5,727 nucleotides of DNA from NCBI GenBank assembly GCA_011330835.1, contig DRPO01000315.1, forward strand, positions 1 through 5,727. The letters run 5' to 3'. This document shows, piece after piece, positions 1 to 5,643 of the stretch (position 1 is the stretch's first letter; every line of letters begins with the position of its first letter). The translations under genes and the position numbers were made by a program. Under the pieces are notes generated by a model. The model saw only the letters and a program-made list of their open reading frames with translations, made no database searches and had not been told where the DNA came from. Source of the stretch: Gammaproteobacteria bacterium (GTDB lineage Bacteria > Pseudomonadota > Gammaproteobacteria > UWMA-0217).

Positions 1-12
1 ACAAGTTGGAGA

Positions 13-20
13 TTAGGTGA
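13..20 (+). promoter_or_regulatory. Ribosome binding site of rpsM (3' end of the alpha operon leader)
   Basis: An AGGTGA-type Shine-Dalgarno sequence ends directly before the ATG at 21, so the spacing is very short. In E. coli the alpha operon leader folds into a pseudoknot around the rpsM start site, where S4 binds to repress translation. Only 20 bases of leader are in the window, so whether that pseudoknot exists here cannot be judged. Confidence 0.5.
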
Positions 21-377
21 ATGGCACGTATTGCCGGTATTAACGTACCTGTTCATAAACATACTGTGATCGCTCTGACGGCTATTTATGGGATTGGTCG
101 GACGCGCGCCAGAAAGATTTGCGACGCCGCCGGTGTCGAGCCTTCCGCCAAGATTCGGGATCTCACCGAGGCGGAGGTCGCCAAGCTGCGCGAGGAAGTC
201 GGCAAGTACACGGTGGAAGGCGATCTTCGCCGCGAAGTGTCGATGAATATCAAACGATTGATGGATTTGGGCAGTTATCGCGGCATTCGCCACCGGCGCG
301 GACTTCCCCTGAGAGGTCAGCGGACTCGCACCAACGCGCGGACCCGCAAGGGCCCCCGGCGGCTTATCAAGAAATAG
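21..377 (+). CDS. rpsM: 30S ribosomal protein S13
   Basis: S13 sits in the head of the small ribosomal subunit, contacts 16S rRNA, and forms intersubunit bridges to the large subunit; its C-terminal tail reaches the P-site tRNA. The 118-residue protein has the same length as E. coli S13. It starts with the hallmark MARIAGINVP, carries the helix-two-turn-helix region (EGDLRREVSMNIKRLMDLG, about residues 66-84), and ends in the very basic tail (RGQRTRTNARTRKGPRR, from about residue 98). It is the first gene of the alpha operon. The next gene, rpsK, begins 18 bases after its TAG stop. The ATG start is supported by the conserved N-terminus and the adjacent Shine-Dalgarno sequence. I see nothing unusual in it. 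Confidence 0.98.
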   Translation: MARIAGINVPVHKHTVIALTAIYGIGRTRARKICDAAGVEPSAKIRDLTEAEVAKLREEVGKYTVEGDLRREVSMNIKRLMDLGSYRGIRHRRGLPLRGQRTRTNARTRKGPRRLIKK

Positions 378-395
378 AGATCAGGTTTTCAGACT

Positions 396-782
396 ATGGC
401 AAAAAAGGGTACTACGCGTAAGAAAAACAGGCGCAGCGTATCGGATGGCATCGCGCATATCCACGCGTCATTCAACAATACGATTGTCACCATTACCGAC
501 AATCAGGGCAATGCGCTGGCTTGGGCGACCGCGGGTGGTTCCGGTTTTCGCGGATCTCGCAAGAGTACGCCATTCGCCGCGCAGGTCGCGGCGAAACGCG
601 CCGGTGAAGCCGCCAAGGATTATGGTCTCAAGAATCTGCAAGTGCAGGTCAAGGGGCCCGGTCCGGGGCGCGATTCCGCTGTTCGCGCGCTCAATGCCGT
701 TGGCTATAGAATCACCAGCATTTCGGACGTGACTCCCATTCCCCACAATGGTTGCCGTCCTCCAAAGAAACGTCGAGTATAA
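396..782 (+). CDS. rpsK: 30S ribosomal protein S11
   Basis: S11 lies on the platform of the small subunit and contacts 16S rRNA near the mRNA exit region. The protein has 128 residues, against 129 in E. coli. The core is nearly invariant: VSDGIAHIHASFNNTIVTIT (about residues 15-34), GGSGFRGSRKSTPFAAQVAA (47-66), KGPGPGRDS (86-94), and the C-terminal PHNGCRPPKKRRV. Asn118-Gly119 corresponds to the Asn-Gly site that is known to become isoaspartate in E. coli S11. The N-terminal dozen residues are basic and variable, as usual for the family. A weak AGG lies about 10 bases before the ATG, so translation may partly depend on coupling with rpsM. Confidence 0.98.
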   Translation: MAKKGTTRKKNRRSVSDGIAHIHASFNNTIVTITDNQGNALAWATAGGSGFRGSRKSTPFAAQVAAKRAGEAAKDYGLKNLQVQVKGPGPGRDSAVRALNAVGYRITSISDVTPIPHNGCRPPKKRRV

Positions 783-794
783 GGGTAGGCGATC

Positions 795-1415
795 ATGGCT
801 AGATATATTGGTCCCAAGTGCAAACTTTCACGTCGCGAAGGAACTGATCTGTTCCTCAAGAGTCGTGCGCGTTCTCTGGACAGCAAATGCAAGATCGACA
901 AGGTCCCCGGCGTCCATGGGGATCGTCGCACCAAGATTTCCGATTATGGTCTTCAGCTCAGAGAAAAGCAGAAGCTCAAGCGGACGTACGGCGTTCTGGA
1001 AAAACAGTTCAGAAACTATTTCAAGAAGGCTGCGGCGCGCAAGGGCTCCACGGGCGAAAATCTGCTGCAGTTGCTGGAAAACCGGTTGGATAATGTCGCT
1101 TGGCGTATGGGGTTTGGCGTCACGCGCGCGGAGGCTCGGCAACTGGTGTCACACAAGGCGATTCTCGTCAATGGCAAGGTCGTCAATATTGCGTCGTACC
1201 AGGTCAGTCCCGGTGACGAGATCGAGGTTCGCGAGAAAGCCAAGAAACAGCTCCGCATCCAGGACTCTCTCAATATTGCCGAGCAATATGGCTTTCCGGA
1301 CTGGGTCGAGGTGGATGTCAAGGCCATGAAGGGCATCTACAAACATACGCCCGAGCGGAGCGATCTGCCGCCAGACATTAACGAATCCCTGGTTGTGGAA
1401 CTGTACTCCAAGTAA
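795..1415 (+). CDS. rpsD: 30S ribosomal protein S4
   Basis: S4 is a primary 16S rRNA-binding protein that nucleates assembly of the 30S body. In E. coli it is also the translational repressor of this operon. The protein has 206 residues, the same as E. coli S4. The N-terminal domain begins MARYIGPKCKLSRREGTDLF. The S4 RNA-binding domain spans about residues 97-157, including RMGFGVTRAEARQLVSHKAI and VNGKVVNIASYQVSPGD, and the ending INESLVVELYSK is conserved. Cys9 and Cys32 fall near positions used by the four-cysteine zinc site of other S4 proteins, but the other two cysteines are absent, so a full zinc site is not expected. The gap after rpsK is 12 bases, with GGGTAGG as Shine-Dalgarno. Confidence 0.98.
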   Translation: MARYIGPKCKLSRREGTDLFLKSRARSLDSKCKIDKVPGVHGDRRTKISDYGLQLREKQKLKRTYGVLEKQFRNYFKKAAARKGSTGENLLQLLENRLDNVAWRMGFGVTRAEARQLVSHKAILVNGKVVNIASYQVSPGDEIEVREKAKKQLRIQDSLNIAEQYGFPDWVEVDVKAMKGIYKHTPERSDLPPDINESLVVELYSK

Positions 1416-1434
1416 TTACTGAGGTTGCCAAATT

Positions 1435-2433
1435 ATGTCAGGTCTCGCCAAGGACTTGTTACGTCCCAATCAAATCGTTGTTGACAGCAGCAGCGAAAAC
1501 CAGGCCAGAGTCATTCTTGAACCTCTGGAACGCGGCTTCGGCCATACGCTGGGAAACGCCCTGCGGCGCATTTTGCTTTCCTCCATCGAGGGTTGCGCCA
1601 TCACGGAGGCGCAGATCGAGGGCGTTTTGCACGAATACACGACAATTCCCGGCGTTCAGGAAGATGTTGTTGAAATCCTGCTTAACCTGAAAGGTGTTGC
1701 AATCAAGATGCATACCCGGGATGAGTCGATGCTCCGGATCAGCAAGAAGGGGCCGGGAACCGTGACGGCTGGCGACATTCAGGGCGACCACGATGTCGAG
1801 ATTGTTAACCCTGGCCACGTGATCGCGCACCTGAGCAAGGATGGCGAGGTGGATATCACCCTGAAGGTTGAAAAAGGACGCGGCTATGTGCCCGCGACGG
1901 TTCGCCGCAATCCCGAGGAGAACCGGGAAATCGGCCACATGTTGCTGGACGCGAGCTTTTCTCCGATCCATCGGGTGGCCTATTCCGTTGAAGACGCCCG
2001 GGTAGGGCAGCGCACCAATCTGGACAAGCTGATTATCGATCTGGAAACCAATGGCGCCATTGATCCGGAAGAAGCGATTCGAGCCGCTGCGGGAATCTTG
2101 CAGCAACAACTTGCCGTCTTCGTCGATTTCGAGCGTCAAGAAACGCCCGAACCGGCCAAGCGGGAGAACGAGATCGATCCGATTCTGCTGCGCCCGGTCG
2201 ACGACCTTGAGCTGACAGTACGTTCCGCTAACTGCCTCAAGGCCGAGAATATCTATTACATCGGCGATCTGATTCAGCGCACCGAAGTTGAGTTGCTCAA
2301 GACGCCCAATCTCGGCAAGAAATCGTTGACCGAGATCAAGGATGTTCTGGGCGCCCACGGTTTAGCGATGGGGCAGCGCCTCGAAAACTGGCCGCCACCG
2401 GGACTGGAAGATCCCGAGAAAAAGGCTTCTTAA
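1435..2433 (+). CDS. rpoA: DNA-directed RNA polymerase subunit alpha
   Basis: The alpha subunit dimerises to start RNA polymerase assembly, and its C-terminal domain binds promoter UP elements and activators. The protein has 332 residues, against 329 in E. coli. The N-terminal assembly domain covers about residues 10-233, with the dimerisation and beta-binding segment GFGHTLGNALRRILLSS (34-50, Arg45 included). A linker of about 15 residues, rich in Pro and Glu, follows. The C-terminal domain (about 248-320) retains the DNA-contacting '265 determinant': Arg263, Asn266, Cys267, Gly294, Lys296 and Ser297 here, equivalent to E. coli 265, 268, 269, 296, 298 and 299. UP-element binding should therefore be intact. 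The tail after ENWPPPG is short and variable. A TGAGG Shine-Dalgarno lies 10 bases before the ATG. Confidence 0.99.
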   Translation: MSGLAKDLLRPNQIVVDSSSENQARVILEPLERGFGHTLGNALRRILLSSIEGCAITEAQIEGVLHEYTTIPGVQEDVVEILLNLKGVAIKMHTRDESMLRISKKGPGTVTAGDIQGDHDVEIVNPGHVIAHLSKDGEVDITLKVEKGRGYVPATVRRNPEENREIGHMLLDASFSPIHRVAYSVEDARVGQRTNLDKLIIDLETNGAIDPEEAIRAAAGILQQQLAVFVDFERQETPEPAKRENEIDPILLRPVDDLELTVRSANCLKAENIYYIGDLIQRTEVELLKTPNLGKKSLTEIKDVLGAHGLAMGQRLENWPPPGLEDPEKKAS

Positions 2434-2450
2434 TCCTTATTACCATTCGG

Positions 2451-2474
2451 CATCCTGATCTTTATGTCAGGATG
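2451..2474 (+). other. Intergenic hairpin between rpoA and rplQ
   Basis: Two perfect 8-base arms, CATCCTGA (2451-2458) and TCAGGATG (2467-2474), are separated by an 8-base loop. The sequence after the stem is not T-rich, so this is not a canonical intrinsic terminator. It occupies most of the 64-base gap between rpoA and rplQ, the largest gap inside the operon. It may act as an mRNA processing or stability element, or attenuate rplQ expression; that role is inferred. The structure itself is directly visible. Confidence 0.6.
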
Positions 2475-2497
2475 AAATCAACAATTGGAATCGAACA

Positions 2498-2878
2498 ATG
2501 CGTCACCGTAAATCAGGTCGTCAGCTGAACAGAAACAGCAGCCACCGGCAAGCGATGTTCAGAAACATGACGAACAGTCTTTTTCGCCACGAACTGATCA
2601 AGACCACGTTGCCCAAGGCCAAGGAGCTTCGGCGCATCGCCGAGCCGCTGATCACCATGGCCAAGGAAGACACCGTTCACAAGCGTCGTCTCGCCTTCGC
2701 CCGCATGCGCGACAAGGAAATGGTCGCCAAGCTCTTCACCGAGCTGGGTCCTCGCTATCAGTCACGCCCTGGCGGTTACCTGAGGATTCTGAAATGCGGT
2801 CACCGCACCGGGGACAATGCGCCCATGGCGTATGTCGAAATGGTGGACCGCGATGTGGAGTCGGCGGACGCTGAGTAG
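2498..2878 (+). CDS. rplQ: 50S ribosomal protein L17
   Basis: L17 is a large-subunit protein that binds 23S rRNA near the peptide exit tunnel. The protein has 126 residues, against 127 in E. coli. It begins with the diagnostic MRHRKSGRQLNRNSSHRQAM (residues 1-20), followed by MTNSLFRHELIKTTLPKAKE (24-43) and the conserved RPGGYLRILKCGHRTGDNAPMAYVE segment near the C-terminus, with a short acidic end. It is the last gene of the alpha operon, followed after 21 bases by a strong terminator. A weak GGAA Shine-Dalgarno lies 7 bases before the ATG. The start is fixed by the conserved N-terminus. Confidence 0.98.
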   Translation: MRHRKSGRQLNRNSSHRQAMFRNMTNSLFRHELIKTTLPKAKELRRIAEPLITMAKEDTVHKRRLAFARMRDKEMVAKLFTELGPRYQSRPGGYLRILKCGHRTGDNAPMAYVEMVDRDVESADAE

Positions 2879-2899
2879 TCGCTTTTTTCGCGTTTGCTG

Positions 2900-2926
2900 A
2901 AAAGGCCGGTTTTCACCGGCCTTTTT
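2900..2926 (+). terminator. Rho-independent terminator of the alpha operon
   Basis: A perfect 11-base-pair stem, AAAAGGCCGGT (2900-2910) with ACCGGCCTTTT (2915-2925), closes a TTTC loop. The GC-rich core is followed by T residues and a T-rich stretch (TTTTTCATTTT). It lies 21 bases after the rplQ stop codon, where the operon should end. The A-run on the 5' side means it could also terminate transcription coming from the other strand, but no opposing gene is nearby. Confidence 0.93.
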
Positions 2927-3021
2927 CATTTTCGGGGCGCTGTTTGCGATCAGATATCCGCCTGTGTCTTTTGGCTCTGAGCGGGAGCGAAAAGGGTGGG
3001 GTAATTTTCAGCTTGGCGTGT

Positions 3022-3042
3022 TAAACTGATAAGCTAGGTTTA
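3022..3042 (+). promoter_or_regulatory. Interrupted dyad upstream of the LysR gene, candidate regulator site
   Basis: TAAAC (3022-3026) and its reverse complement GTTTA (3038-3042) are separated by 11 bases. LysR-type regulators usually bind interrupted dyads of this kind just upstream of their own gene. Arms of five bases in AT-rich DNA can arise by chance. I do not see a convincing sigma70 promoter in this upstream region; a TTGGCG at 3013-3018 is the nearest -35-like element, and no -10 element at good spacing matches well. Low confidence. Confidence 0.3.
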
Positions 3043-3048
3043 TTCCAG

Positions 3049-3062
3049 AGATAGCTCTATCT
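3049..3062 (+). promoter_or_regulatory. Dyad AGATAG-CT-CTATCT adjoining the LysR start codon
   Basis: Six-base arms AGATAG (3049-3054) and CTATCT (3057-3062) are separated by two bases and end three bases before the ATG at 3066. The two-base spacer is too small for an RNA hairpin loop, so a protein-binding DNA site is the more natural reading. The site occupies the place where a Shine-Dalgarno sequence would be, and no good one is visible. Autorepression of the regulator is an inference. Confidence 0.35.
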
Positions 3063-3065
3063 ATT

Positions 3066-3965
3066 ATGGCCGATCGACGTCTTCAGGTTTTCGGCACCGT
3101 TGCCAAGTTTTTGAGTTTTACCAAGGCGGCTGAAGTGCTTCACATGACGCAGCCGGCCGTCACCTTCCAGGTCAGGCAGCTTGAGGAGCACTTCAATACC
3201 CGCTTGCTCGATCGCGCTCACAACAAGGTCAGTCTCACCGAAGCGGGCGCCATGGTGAAGGATTACGCCGAACGCATCTTCGTTTTATACGAAGAAATGG
3301 AAGGCAGTATCAAGGAACTGACCGGCGATATCAGTTCTTCGTTGACCGTCGGCGCCAGCACAACGGTCGCGGAATACATGCTGCCGGCCCTTCTCGGGAA
3401 ATTCAAGGCGCGTTACCCCGATGTCCGCCTCAGCCTCAAGGTGTCGAACACCGAGGGCGTCGTCTCAATGGTCGAGAACAATGTCATTGATCTGGCTGTC
3501 GTCGAGGCGCCTGTCGCGAACAAGCATTTGCTGGTGGAAAGCTGTTTGATGGATCAGTTGGTCGTCACCGTGTTGCCCGACCATCCGCTGGCTCAACTCG
3601 AGCAGGTTTCCGCCGACGAGTTGGTCAAGTATCCCTTTATCTGTCGGGAAGAGGGATCCGGCACGCGGGAGGTTATCTACAGCTATCTGGTGGATCAGGG
3701 CATCAATGTGGAGCATCTGGATGTTTGTCTTGAGCTGGGTAGTCCGGAATCCATCAAGGGAGCGGTAGAGGCCGGTCTGGGCATATCGATTCTGTCGAAA
3801 GCGACCATTGGCAAGGAGCTGAGACTGGGGACGCTGGCGGGCATCCCGATGGCGCCTCGGCTGGAGCGGCCATTCTCGTTTGTACGTCAGCGCCAGAAAT
3901 TCCGGGAACGCGCCACCGAGGAGTTGCTTGAGTTCGCGCGCGTATACTGCGACGAACACAAGTAG
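3066..3965 (+). CDS. LysR-family transcriptional regulator (CysL/YeiE-like)
   Basis: This is a DNA-binding transcription factor with the standard LysR layout in 299 residues, full length for the family. The winged helix-turn-helix occupies about residues 6-63 (KFLSFTKAAEVLHMTQPAVT, then QVRQLEEHFNTRLLDR), followed by a linker helix to about 88. The two-lobed effector domain runs from about 91 to 297. In that domain, GASTTVAEYMLPALL (96-110), SNTEGVV (127-133), REEGSGTRE (194-202) and GAVEAGLGISILSK (232-245) match what I recall of the CysL and YeiE branch, which responds to sulfur-related signals; CbbR-like regulators are also close. The actual effector and targets cannot be read from sequence. 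The ATG is preceded by a dyad and lacks a clear ribosome binding site. The neighbouring methyltransferase gene downstream, 140 bases away on the same strand, is a possible but unproven target. Confidence 0.9.
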   Translation: MADRRLQVFGTVAKFLSFTKAAEVLHMTQPAVTFQVRQLEEHFNTRLLDRAHNKVSLTEAGAMVKDYAERIFVLYEEMEGSIKELTGDISSSLTVGASTTVAEYMLPALLGKFKARYPDVRLSLKVSNTEGVVSMVENNVIDLAVVEAPVANKHLLVESCLMDQLVVTVLPDHPLAQLEQVSADELVKYPFICREEGSGTREVIYSYLVDQGINVEHLDVCLELGSPESIKGAVEAGLGISILSKATIGKELRLGTLAGIPMAPRLERPFSFVRQRQKFRERATEELLEFARVYCDEHK

Positions 3966-3994
3966 TCTTTGTTTTTCAGCGCTATCATATCCTT

Positions 3995-4035
3995 TATTGC
4001 ATGTCAAAATCCGGATTTCGGCATTTTGTGCAATA
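3995..4035 (+). repeat. Long imperfect inverted repeat in the lysR-methyltransferase gap
   Basis: Outer arms TATTGCA (3995-4001) and TGCAATA (4029-4035) enclose inner arms CAAAAT (4005-4010) and ATTTTG (4023-4028), then CCG (4011-4013) and CGG (4019-4021) around a GATTT loop. The left side has a three-base bulge (TGT) and the right side a one-base bulge (C). No T-run follows, so it is a poor terminator for lysR. Its right arm overlaps the putative -35 element of the next gene, which favours a regulatory role or a binding site. Confidence 0.5.
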
Positions 4036-4054
4036 TCGCCGCAAACACTAGAAT
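4026..4054 (+). promoter_or_regulatory. Putative sigma70 promoter of the methyltransferase gene
   Basis: A -10 element TAGAAT (4049-4054, five of six matches to TATAAT) lies 17 bases after a weak -35 element TTGTGC (4026-4031, with the TTG conserved). Transcription would begin near 4061, giving a leader of about 45 bases. The weak -35 and its overlap with the inverted repeat suggest regulated rather than constitutive activity. This is a consensus match only. Confidence 0.4.
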
Positions 4055-4095
4055 ATTCGTGGAATATCGCATACGATTGCGTTTTCCGAATTCAC

Positions 4096-4100
4096 GGGGA
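4096..4100 (+). promoter_or_regulatory. Ribosome binding site fixing a GTG start
   Basis: GGGGA lies five bases before the GTG at 4106. No in-frame ATG near the N-terminus offers an alternative, and the encoded NIESVEKTYRRYAPQYD is the expected start of this methyltransferase type, so GTG is the likely initiation codon. Confidence 0.6.
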
Positions 4101-4105
4101 TACGT

Positions 4106-4798
4106 GTGAATATTGAATCAGTAGAAAAGACTTACCGTCGCTATGCTCCCCAGTACGATCTGTTGTTTGGCGCCATTTTTCATCCTGGAAGAAAAGAAGT
4201 CATCCGCCAGATGGATTGCCAGCCTGGCGAGCGCATCCTGGAGGTTGGCGTTGGCACCGGCCTGTCGTTGCCGTTGTATCCGGTCGAGACCAAAATCACC
4301 GGAATCGATATTTCCCGTGAAATGCTAGCGCGCGCGGAAAGACGCGTGGCCCGCGACGGTCTGAGTCATGTCGATCTGCACCACATGAACGCGCAAAAAA
4401 TGACGTTCGCGGACAATAGTTTCGACAAGGTGGTGGCGATGTATGTCGCGTCGGTGGTTCCCGATCCGGTGGCGCTGGTCAATGAAATGCGTCGCGTTTG
4501 CAAGCCTGGCGGGCAGTTGATGTTCGTCAATCACTTCAAGAGCGACAATCCCGTGATCAGCCGCATTGAGCAGCTGTTGGTGCCGTTATCCGCCAAGCTG
4601 GGGTTTGACCCTGGTTTTTCGCTGAGTCGTTTCGAGCAGGAGTGTGACCTGGAATTCGAGCACAACCGCCGCGTCAATCTCTTCGGATACTGGCGGATGC
4701 TTCAGACCACGAACGCAAAAAGCGAATCGCAAGCGGCGGGAAGTGACGCGCGAGTCTCCGAGGTTGAAGCGCCAATCCCTCTGGCCGAGGCGAGCTGA
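4106..4798 (+). CDS. pmtA: Class I SAM-dependent methyltransferase, probable phosphatidylethanolamine N-methyltransferase (PmtA type)
   Basis: The protein has 230 residues, a Rossmann-fold methyltransferase with no signal peptide or membrane segment. The N-terminal YRRYAPQYDLLFGAIFHPGR (residues 10-29) and motif I LEVGVGTGLSLPLYP (45-59) closely resemble the soluble PmtA enzymes of Rhodobacter type. These methylate phosphatidylethanolamine stepwise to phosphatidylcholine at the inner membrane surface. Other SAM-binding elements are the acidic residue in GIDIS (Asp68), FDKVVAMYVASVVPDP (106-121) and KPGGQLMFVNH (133-143). Residues from about 201 onward are an Ala/Ser/Glu-rich tail that looks disordered and is not part of the fold. 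A UbiE-like or other small-molecule methyltransferase is the main alternative; the fold is certain, the substrate only probable. It begins with GTG and is convergent with folE2, 40 bases away. Confidence 0.75.
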   Translation: MNIESVEKTYRRYAPQYDLLFGAIFHPGRKEVIRQMDCQPGERILEVGVGTGLSLPLYPVETKITGIDISREMLARAERRVARDGLSHVDLHHMNAQKMTFADNSFDKVVAMYVASVVPDPVALVNEMRRVCKPGGQLMFVNHFKSDNPVISRIEQLLVPLSAKLGFDPGFSLSRFEQECDLEFEHNRRVNLFGYWRMLQTTNAKSESQAAGSDARVSEVEAPIPLAEAS

Positions 4799-4799
4799 C

Positions 4800-4811
4800 C
4801 GGGTTAACCCG
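4800..4811. repeat. Perfect 12-base palindrome between convergent genes
   Basis: CGGGTTAACCCG is fully self-complementary and lies in the 40-base gap between the convergent methyltransferase and folE2 genes. It has no T-run on either strand, so it is not a standard bidirectional terminator, although a stem with a TTAA loop could form in RNA from either side. No other terminator is visible for either gene. Confidence 0.35.
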
Positions 4812-4838
4812 AATTGCTCACGGAAATCCGGGCCAAGT

Positions 4839-5642
4839 TTACGCCTTGTCCTTCTGGATAAAGGCGTAAGCCGAGTGGTTATGGATCGACTCGAAATTTT
4901 CTGATTCCAGCGTATAGGCGGCGATGCGGTCATCCGCGTTGAGCCGCGCCGCGATATCCCTTACCAGATCCTCGACGAATTTCGGGTTGTCATAGGCCCG
5001 TTCCGTCACGTATTTTTCATCCGGACGTTTCAGCAGTCCGTACAGCTCGCTGGAGCCTTCCGCTTCCACCAGTTCGATAATCTCCTCGATCCAGACGAAG
5101 GACGCCAGGCGTGCGCTGACTGTGATATGCGAGCGCTGATTGTGCGCGCCGTACTCGGAGATCTTCTTGGAGCAGGGGCAAAGGCTGGTGATCGGCACGA
5201 CCACCTTGATGGTGATCCGCGGTTCGCCATCGTGGATTTCGCCGTGAAAGGTCACGTCATAGTCCATCAGGCTTTGCACGCCCGAGACCGGCGCCGTCTT
5301 GTTGACGAAAAACGGGAAGGTCATCTCGATATGGCCCGATTCCGCCTCCAGGCGTTCGGCGACTTCCTCCAGCATCACCTGAAAGGTATCCAGCGTGATC
5401 TCCCGCTCGTGCTCGTTGAGAATCGCCACGAAGCGCGACATGTGCGTGCCCTTGAAGTGATGCGGCAGGTTCACGTACATGTTGAACTCGGCCACGGTGT
5501 GCTGATCCTCGCCATCGCGCGAAGCAATGCGCACGGGATGGCGGATGCCCTTGATGCCGACCTTGTCGATGGGGATTTCGCGGGTGTCCGCCGCGCCCTG
5601 GATGTCGGGCATGTCGGGGGCTGCTTTGGATTTAGACAACAT
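4839..5642 (-). CDS. folE2: GTP cyclohydrolase IB (FolE2)
   Basis: FolE2 hydrolyses GTP to 7,8-dihydroneopterin triphosphate and formate, the first step of both folate and queuosine synthesis. It belongs to the COG1469 type that is unrelated in detail to FolE and can work with metals other than zinc. The protein has 267 residues, close to about 257 in Neisseria FolE2. Conserved segments are IDKVGIKGIRHP (25-36), KGTHMSRFVA (64-73), FPFFVNKTAPVSG (109-121), ITSLCPCSKKISEYGAHNQRS (151-171), YGLLKRPDEKYVTE (201-214) and ESENFESIHNHSAYAFI (246-262). Cys155 is the expected catalytic or metal-binding cysteine, with His167 and the C-terminal Glu/His cluster completing the site by family analogy. The ATG lies one base after the stop of the upstream queD-like gene, with no clear Shine-Dalgarno; Met11 is a possible alternative start. 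Confidence 0.96.
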   Translation of the reverse strand: MLSKSKAAPDMPDIQGAADTREIPIDKVGIKGIRHPVRIASRDGEDQHTVAEFNMYVNLPHHFKGTHMSRFVAILNEHEREITLDTFQVMLEEVAERLEAESGHIEMTFPFFVNKTAPVSGVQSLMDYDVTFHGEIHDGEPRITIKVVVPITSLCPCSKKISEYGAHNQRSHITVSARLASFVWIEEIIELVEAEGSSELYGLLKRPDEKYVTERAYDNPKFVEDLVRDIAARLNADDRIAAYTLESENFESIHNHSAYAFIQKDKA

Positions 5643-5643
5643 A

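Noticed and set aside
748..1329. 193-codon + strand frame overlapping rpsK and rpsD
   Set aside because: Ser/Arg-rich translation in an alternative frame of rpsD; rpsD itself is certain.
795..1415. Zinc-binding form of ribosomal protein S4
   Set aside because: Only two cysteines (9 and 32) are present in the N-terminal region; the four-cysteine site is not complete.
1459..2358. Long 299-codon open frame antisense to rpoA
   Set aside because: It lies entirely opposite the conserved rpoA gene, has no recognisable protein features, and long antisense frames are common opposite GC-biased coding sequence.
2451..2474. Rpo-rplQ hairpin as a terminator
   Set aside because: No T-run follows the stem, and rplQ downstream belongs to the same operon and lacks a promoter that I can see.
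3465..4007. 180-codon - strand frame opposite the LysR gene
   Set aside because: Shadow of a strong coding sequence with no family resemblance or ribosome binding site.
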